Part shown: positions 59,366 to 64,000 of the stretch, piece by piece | How positions within the stretch are numbered: position 1 is the first letter of the stretch | How the letters are laid out: every line of letters begins with the position of its first letter | Source: DASXKD01 sp963734725 | Lineage (GTDB): Bacteria > Actinomycetota > Actinomycetes > Streptosporangiales > Streptosporangiaceae | DNA length: 64,000 nucleotides | Assembly: GCA_963734725.1 (NCBI GenBank) | Contig: CAVTIX010000013.1 | Coordinates: forward strand, 1 to 64,000 | Reading direction: 5' to 3' | Program-made: the position numbers and the translations under genes | The notes under the pieces: model-generated | What the model saw: the letters and a program-made list of their open reading frames with translations, nothing else | What the model was told of the DNA's origin: nothing | The model's database searches: none

Positions 59366-61301
59366 TCACTTGGCGTCGGCGTAGCTGGCCACCACGGCCG
59401 TGGTGACCGGGAACCGGACCGGGGTCGGCCCGAACACCAGCCGCCCGGCCTCGGCGGCGGCCTCGCCGACCGCCGCGACCACGTCCTCGGCGCGGCCCGC
59501 CGGGCAGTGCACGATCACCTCATCGTGCTGGAAGAACACCAAGCGCGGCTGACCGTCGCCCCCCGTGGCGGCAGGCTGCGCCCCGGGCGGTGCGCCGGGG
59601 ACGGCGGGCGCCCCGCTCTCGTTTTGCGCCCCGGGCGGTGCGCCGGGGACGGCGGGCGCCCCGCTCTCGTTTGCGCCCCGGGCGGTGCGCCGGGGCGGGC
59701 GCCCCGCTCTCGTTATGCATGGGGTGAAAGCCGAGGCGGCGCCTCAGGCCGGCCAGGAAGACAACGGCCCAGTCGGCCGCGCTGGCCTGAACCACGAAGT
59801 TGCGGGTGAACCTGCCGCGGGCGCGCACCGACCGGCCGGCACGCTGTTCTTCGGCCGCTGGGTCGTCGGGTTCGGCGGTGAGCCCGCGCCAGTCGCTCGA
59901 CGGCGGCGGGCAGGTCCGCCCGAGCCGGGACCGGACCACCTTGCCCTCCTCCCCTGCCTGGGCGGCCAGTTCCACATAGCGGGCGGCGCGCGGGAACCGG
60001 TGCCGGAGCACCGCCAGCAGTTGCCGCGCCTGGCCGGCCGCCCCGCCGTACATGGCGGACAACAGCGCGATCTTGGCGTTCGCCCGCTCCCCGCCGAACG
60101 AGTCGGCCAGCGCCTGGTAGAGATCGCCGGTACCCGCCGCAAGCGCCAGCGCCTCGTCCCCGGCCAGCGCCGCCAGCACTCGCGGTTCGAGTTGCGCGGC
60201 GTCCGCCACCACCAGCACCCAGCCGGGGTCGGCCACCACCGCCCGGCGCAGCACCCGCGGGATCTGCAGCGCGCCGCCCCCCCGGGTCGCCCACCGGCCG
60301 GAGACCACCCCGCCGACCACGTACTCGGGGTGGAACCGGCCGCCGGTCACCCACTCCTCCAGCCACGACCAGCCGTGCGCGGCGTACAGCCTGGCGAGTT
60401 CCTTGTACTCAAGCAGCAGGCCCGCCGCCGGGTGGTCCACCTCACGCAGCACATGCGCGCGGGTGGACGGCACCCGGAAACCGGCGGCCGCCAGCGCGCG
60501 CAGCACCTGCGCCGGGGAATCGGGGTTCACCGGGCGGCCGCCGAGCGCGGCGGAGATCTGCGCGGCGAGGTCGGCCAGGCGCTGCGGGCGCAGCCCCGGC
60601 ACCGGCTTGTCGCCGAGCAGGCTGGCCAGCAAGGCGGAGTGCACGTCGGCGCGCCAGGGCAGCCCGTCGTAGCCCATCTCGGCGGCCACCAGCCCGGCCG
60701 CCGACTCCGCCGCCACGAGCAGCGCGAACCTGCCCGGGTGCTCGTCGGCCGCGATCCGGCGCAGCTGGTCCGCATGCACGGCGATCAGCGCGTCCAGCGC
60801 CGCGCCGGGGCTGGGGAAGGCGGGGTCGGCGGGCTCGAACAGCACCGCCTGGCCGGCCATGCCGGGCCGCCCGGCGAGTGCCCGGGCCTGTGGCGCCGCC
60901 GCCCCGCGCAGCGCTAGCCCCGACCCCGCCGCCCCGCGCAGCGCTAGCCCCGACCCCGCCGCCCCGCCCAGCGCTAGCCCCGACCCCGCCGCCCCGCCCA
61001 GGCGCGCCCAGGCCGCCGCCATCGTGGCCGGCTCCCCCGTGTGCCCGTCCCGGGCCAGCAGCAGCGCCTCGGTCAGCGCCACGTCGTGACAGCGCTGCAC
61101 ACGTACTCCGGCGCGCAGCAGGGCCGGGTAGATGTCACCGCAGGCCGCCCAGATCCAGCGGACGTCGCCGGTCCGCTCGCGCTCCGCGACGGCCGCGCAA
61201 AGGTCGTCATGCTTAACGATGCGCCCGTGGCCAGCGCCGTCCCAGGAGAACTCGGACAGCACGCAACTGCGTCCCGGCCCGGCGACGACTGCGATGTGCA
61301 C
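59366..61301 (-). CDS. Family-A DNA polymerase with exonuclease-like N-terminus, frameshifted and repeat-bearing
   Basis: Starts MHIAVVAGPGRSCVLSEFSW. The N-terminal 270 residues are an exonuclease-like domain without a full DEDD set in view. The polymerase has motif A VADAAQLEPRVLAALAGD near 368, motif B RANAKIALLSAMYGG, and, after a frame change in the repeat block near 59570, motif C LVFFQHDEVIVHC and a stop at 59366-59368. This matches the actinobacterial bifunctional 3'-5' exonuclease/DNA polymerase annotated beside PolA. Two sets of tandem repeats expand it: GGAAGSGLAL units near residue 105-135 and a 47-base block in the palm. The second block disrupts the frame. Confidence 0.85.
59577..59713 (-). 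repeat. Three tandem 42-48-bp repeats in the polymerase palm region
   Basis: Copies start at 59577 (48 bases), 59625 (47) and 59672 (42). They differ in a T-run and a 6-base deletion, so the frame is not kept between copies. They lie between the block encoding LGFHPMHNE and the motif C histidine. Confidence 0.85.
60901..60990 (-). repeat. Three tandem 30-bp repeats in the polymerase gene
   Basis: The 30-base unit GCCCCGCGCAGCGCTAGCCC plus CGACCCCGCC is repeated at 60901, 60931 and 60961, with a partial fourth. It encodes ten-residue GGAAGSGLAL units and keeps the frame. Confidence 0.9.
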
Positions 61302-61581
61302 GCTTCAGATTGTCCGCCGCGACTGCGACAACCCGGGACCGTGGGGCCGCAGCGAGGCCCTAATTCCGCGCGTGAGCTGCGCCCGGCGACGGCTGACGGC
61401 GCATCGCTGCTGCGACGCGCCCTGCGAAATGGCGCCCCGATCGCGGCCGATGACCGCCGGGGCCGACCCCCCTTCAGTACTGCTGGCGGACTGCTGCGCA
61501 GTCCAGGCGCGCGCGCCGCAGGTGGCTGGCCGGGGACGATCGCGGGCCCGGCTGCCCTGGCGCGCCGCGCATGAGCGGAGC

Positions 61582-61785
61582 CTACTCCGAACGCGACTGC
61601 GGGATGCCCGCGAGCAGGGCGCGGACCTCCGTCTCGCGGTACCGGCGGTGACCGCCGAGGGTACGAATGGACGTGAGCTTGCCGGCTTTCGCCCACCGCG
61701 TCACGGTCTTGGGATCCACGCGAAACATCGTCGCGACCTCGGCTGGCGTCAGCAGCGGTTCAGCTTCTGGCGTGCGTGCAGACAT
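61582..61785 (-). CDS. bldC: Developmental regulator BldC (MerR-like DNA-binding protein)
   Basis: A 67-residue protein, the exact BldC size: LLTPAEVATMFRVDPKTVTR and WAKAGKLTSIRTLGGHRRYR. ATG 61785 follows AGGAGGAG. BldC is a single-domain MerR-type protein that binds head-to-tail at repeats and controls entry into sporulation in Streptomyces. In that genus the order is bldC, a conserved hypothetical gene, and valine dehydrogenase, as here. The 280 bases between this gene and the polymerase (61302-61581) hold no gene that I can support. Confidence 0.93.
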   Translation of the reverse strand: MSARTPEAEPLLTPAEVATMFRVDPKTVTRWAKAGKLTSIRTLGGHRRYRETEVRALLAGIPQSRSE

Positions 61786-61986
61786 GTGGCCTCTCCTCCT
61801 GGACCAGTACTGCGATCCTGCGTTGTAGCTTGCCTTGGCTCCGGGTGGAGCCTGCCGTGGATGTCCCATATGACCCCACACAGACCATATTGCCATCACC
61901 AGGGGTGACAAGTCGACCACCAGGAGCAAGATTCTGCGACTTGTGTCCGGATTAGTCCGTGGGCTTGAGTTACGCTGCGTGAGAAG

Positions 61987-62925
61987 TCAGTTCGCCTGTT
62001 TGAGTGCTTCCAGCGCGCGCCAGCGGCCCGTGAACCGCTGGTGCATGGCCGTTGCGAATTCGACCTCCCCCGCGGCGACGGCGCTAATCGTGGCGGACAC
62101 CTCCGCCACGGACTGGTCCGCGCACAGCGCGCCGTCGTCGAGCAGGTGCACTAGCCCGCCGTAGTCGAGCTCCACCAGGGACCGGGGGTGGAACTCTTCC
62201 AGCCAGGCGCCGACCTCTTTGAGCTCGGCCACCAGCGCCACGGGGTCACCGCCCCAGGGGGCTGTGGGCCGCGGGCCCCGGGCCGGGCGGACCACGTTGC
62301 GCGCCTTGGCCACCCGGGTCCGCGCCTGGCTCATCGTGGTCGCGTAGACGAGCGTGCGGGTTCCCGCGGCGGTTGCCCGGCCGGAGTCCCCGGGGTTACC
62401 TGGCGCCCCGAGCACGAGCCAGCGCTCGTCCGCGGCGAAAGGCACGAACCAGGCGAAGGGCACCGACCAGGTGTTCGCCTGGATGTACACCCGCGGCGAG
62501 GGCGCCCGGCTGCGCCAGCGAGCGAAGTCACGAACCGCGGCGTCGGTGTGGCCGACGGAGAACGCGGCCTTGGTCAGCGACGGCGCGGCCGCGCGGAGCC
62601 GGGACAGCACCAGCCAGGACCGCAGCCTCGTTTGCCACGGGCAGATATAGGTGACGCCCTCCGACCACCGTACGTAGGCATGGTCGCTTTCCCGCTCCGG
62701 CGCGGGCAGCGACGGGAACGCGATCGCTCTGCGCAGCGACTCCGCTTGCTCGGCGGCGAGCGCCCCAGCGCGGCGCGGGCGGCCCGGCGAGGCCGCGTAC
62801 TGGACCCAACGTCGTTCTTCGGCCTCAGGAAACGCCGACAAGGGCTCGTAGACGCGCAAGTACGCCGCGTAGGGAAGCACGCAGGAATATTGGCACGCAG
62901 TAATGGCGGGATACAGATACGACAC
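61987..62925 (-). CDS. Conserved actinobacterial protein of unknown function next to bldC
   Basis: A 312-residue soluble protein beginning MSYLYPAITACQYSCVLPYA. It has a conserved-looking opening AAYLRVYEPLSAFPEAEERR, a core with WSVPFAWFVPFAADERWLVL, and a helical C-terminus DQSVAEVSATISAVAAGEVE. The position between bldC and the amino-acid dehydrogenase matches SCO4090-type genes of Streptomyces coelicolor. The function is not known; linkage suggests relation to bldC or to branched-chain amino-acid use. Start ATG 62925 is the first in frame. Confidence 0.78.
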   Translation of the reverse strand: MSYLYPAITACQYSCVLPYAAYLRVYEPLSAFPEAEERRWVQYAASPGRPRRAGALAAEQAESLRRAIAFPSLPAPERESDHAYVRWSEGVTYICPWQTRLRSWLVLSRLRAAAPSLTKAAFSVGHTDAAVRDFARWRSRAPSPRVYIQANTWSVPFAWFVPFAADERWLVLGAPGNPGDSGRATAAGTRTLVYATTMSQARTRVAKARNVVRPARGPRPTAPWGGDPVALVAELKEVGAWLEEFHPRSLVELDYGGLVHLLDDGALCADQSVAEVSATISAVAAGEVEFATAMHQRFTGRWRALEALKQAN

Positions 62926-63112
62926 GTAACGAGATCATCACCGTCCCCCCGGCCGCAGGTCAGTGGGATCCCGGGGCTGCTTCGCCGGCGCGGCCCGGCA
63001 CGGCCGTGCCGGAGCGGATCGCCGTTGCGCCCGGGCCAGGCCGGGCGGGCATACGCTTGACGCGAGGTCCGCGTCAACGAGGACGCGGGACGACGCCAGG
63101 AGAGTCACCACA

Positions 63113-64000
63113 GTGACGAACGTCTTCGCGAACACCCCCGGCGGAATCGCGTCCGCCTACCCCCAGGACGCGGCCGCCCACCTCCCCGCCGCCCGCGGCG
63201 GGCACGAGCAAGTCGTGTTCTGCCAGGACCCCCAGACCGGACTGCGGGCGATCATCGCCATCTACTCCACCGCGCTCGGCCCGGCGCTGGGCGGCACCCG
63301 CTTCTTTCCCTACCCCACGGAGGATGCGGCGCTGGCCGACGTGCTGAACCTGTCCCGGGCCATGGCGTACAAGAACGCGCTGGCCGACCTCGATCTCGGC
63401 GGCGGCAAGGCCGTCATCATCGGCGACCCGGCCAAGCACAAGTCCGAGGCGCTGCTGCGGGCCTACGGCCGCTTCGTCGAGTCACTCGGCGGGCGCTATA
63501 TCACCGCGTGCGACATCGGCACCTTCTGCGACGACATGGACGTGGTGGCCCGCGAGTGCCAGTACGTCACCGGGCGCACGCTGCTGCACGGCGGCGGCGG
63601 GGACTCCTCGATCCTCACCGCGATCGGGGTGTTCCAAGGAATGCGGGCGGCCGCGGACCACGCCTGGGGCGCCGACAGCCTGGAGGGCCGTCTGGTCGGG
63701 GTGGAGGGCGTGGGCAAGGTGGGCCACCGCCTGGTCGGCCACCTGGTCGAGGCGGGCGCCAGCGTTGTGATCTGCGACGTCAGCCCAGGCGCGGTCCAGC
63801 GGGTGCTGACCGCGCATCCGAGCGTGCAGGCGGTGGCCGGCCGGGCCGAGCTGCTAGCCCGCCCGCTCGACATCTACGCTCCGTGCGCGATGGGCGGTGC
63901 GCTCACCGACGAGTCGGTCGCCGCGCTGTCCGCGCGCATCGTCTGCGGCGGGGCCAACAACCAGCTCGCCCACCCCGGGCTGGAGAAAGTGCTCGCGGAC
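63113..64000 (+). CDS. Valine/leucine dehydrogenase (Glu/Leu/Phe/Val family), 3' end beyond window
   Basis: GTG 63113 follows AGGAGA. The visible 296 residues contain the amino-acid-binding lysines in GTRFFPYPTEDAALADVLNL, LSRAMAYKNALADLDLGGGK and the Rossmann motif GVEGVGKVGHRLVGHLVEAG. The enzyme oxidatively deaminates branched-chain amino acids to keto acids with NAD, feeding precursors for fatty acids and polyketides. The position near bldC matches valine dehydrogenase (vdh) of Streptomyces. The remaining 60-70 residues lie outside the window. Confidence 0.93.
   Translation, partial: MTNVFANTPGGIASAYPQDAAAHLPAARGGHEQVVFCQDPQTGLRAIIAIYSTALGPALGGTRFFPYPTEDAALADVLNLSRAMAYKNALADLDLGGGKAVIIGDPAKHKSEALLRAYGRFVESLGGRYITACDIGTFCDDMDVVARECQYVTGRTLLHGGGGDSSILTAIGVFQGMRAAADHAWGADSLEGRLVGVEGVGKVGHRLVGHLVEAGASVVICDVSPGAVQRVLTAHPSVQAVAGRAELLARPLDIYAPCAMGGALTDESVAALSARIVCGGANNQLAHPGLEKVLAD

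Overview
This 64-kb window is very GC-rich DNA from an actinobacterium (Actinomycetota). The main pointers are GTG and TTG starts with strong GGAGG-type ribosome sites, a bldC / conserved hypothetical / branched-chain amino-acid dehydrogenase block at the right end in the order known from Streptomyces, and families typical of this phylum (Hen1/Pnkp RNA repair, DUF1707-FHA, mycothiol-type DinB fold, NF041680-type transposase). Genus cannot be fixed from the sequence; a Streptosporangiales or Streptomycetales relative is most likely.

Layout. 1-4,100: a cut-off GNAT gene, then tRNA-Lys(UUU) followed by an integrated-element module (tyrosine integrase with an internal GntR-type helix-turn-helix, RelE/Phd toxin-antitoxin, excisionase-like protein). 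4,100-10,600: a gene graveyard of truncated and frameshifted remnants (hydrolase, AraC, LuxR, IS630 pieces, CoA-ligase) with one IS that carries a frameshifted transposase. 10,900-16,200: secreted S33 peptidase, hypothetical protein, ZIP metal transporter, alpha/beta hydrolase. 16,500-23,000: Hen1, Pnkp and a RecQ helicase with a phosphoribosyltransferase-like tail, a nucleic-acid repair island. 23,000-29,700: more remnants, then UspA, CBS, FHA, DinB-fold, SDR, lipoprotein and DNA polymerase IV genes.

29,700-34,650 (minus strand) is a salvage-type operon: NCS1 permease, isochorismatase-like hydrolase, GNAT, ADP-ribosylglycohydrolase family, PfkB kinase; its core resembles E. coli yegTUV. 34,650-54,000 looks like a catabolic cluster: SDR, acyl-CoA synthetase, enoyl-CoA hydratase, a molybdenum hydroxylase set with two large subunits but single FAD and Fe-S subunits, an FCD-type GntR regulator, hydrolase, class II aldolase, DmpA-type peptidase, carboxymuconolactone-decarboxylase-like protein, MBL-fold protein and a polar amino-acid-type ABC transporter. 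Two TGGTATAYCA sites in its promoter regions are candidate operators for the GntR protein. 54,000-64,000: a membrane hydrolase, small proteins, an mscL gene cleanly split by an IS with a 5-bp target duplication, a family-A DNA polymerase with internal tandem repeats, and the bldC-vdh block.

A striking property of the whole window is the number of single-base frameshifts (about 16 genes), including in genes whose operon neighbours are intact. Some sit in homopolymer runs, so base-calling error and true decay must be separated by read mapping. Short GC-rich tandem repeats are also unusually common, both between and inside genes.
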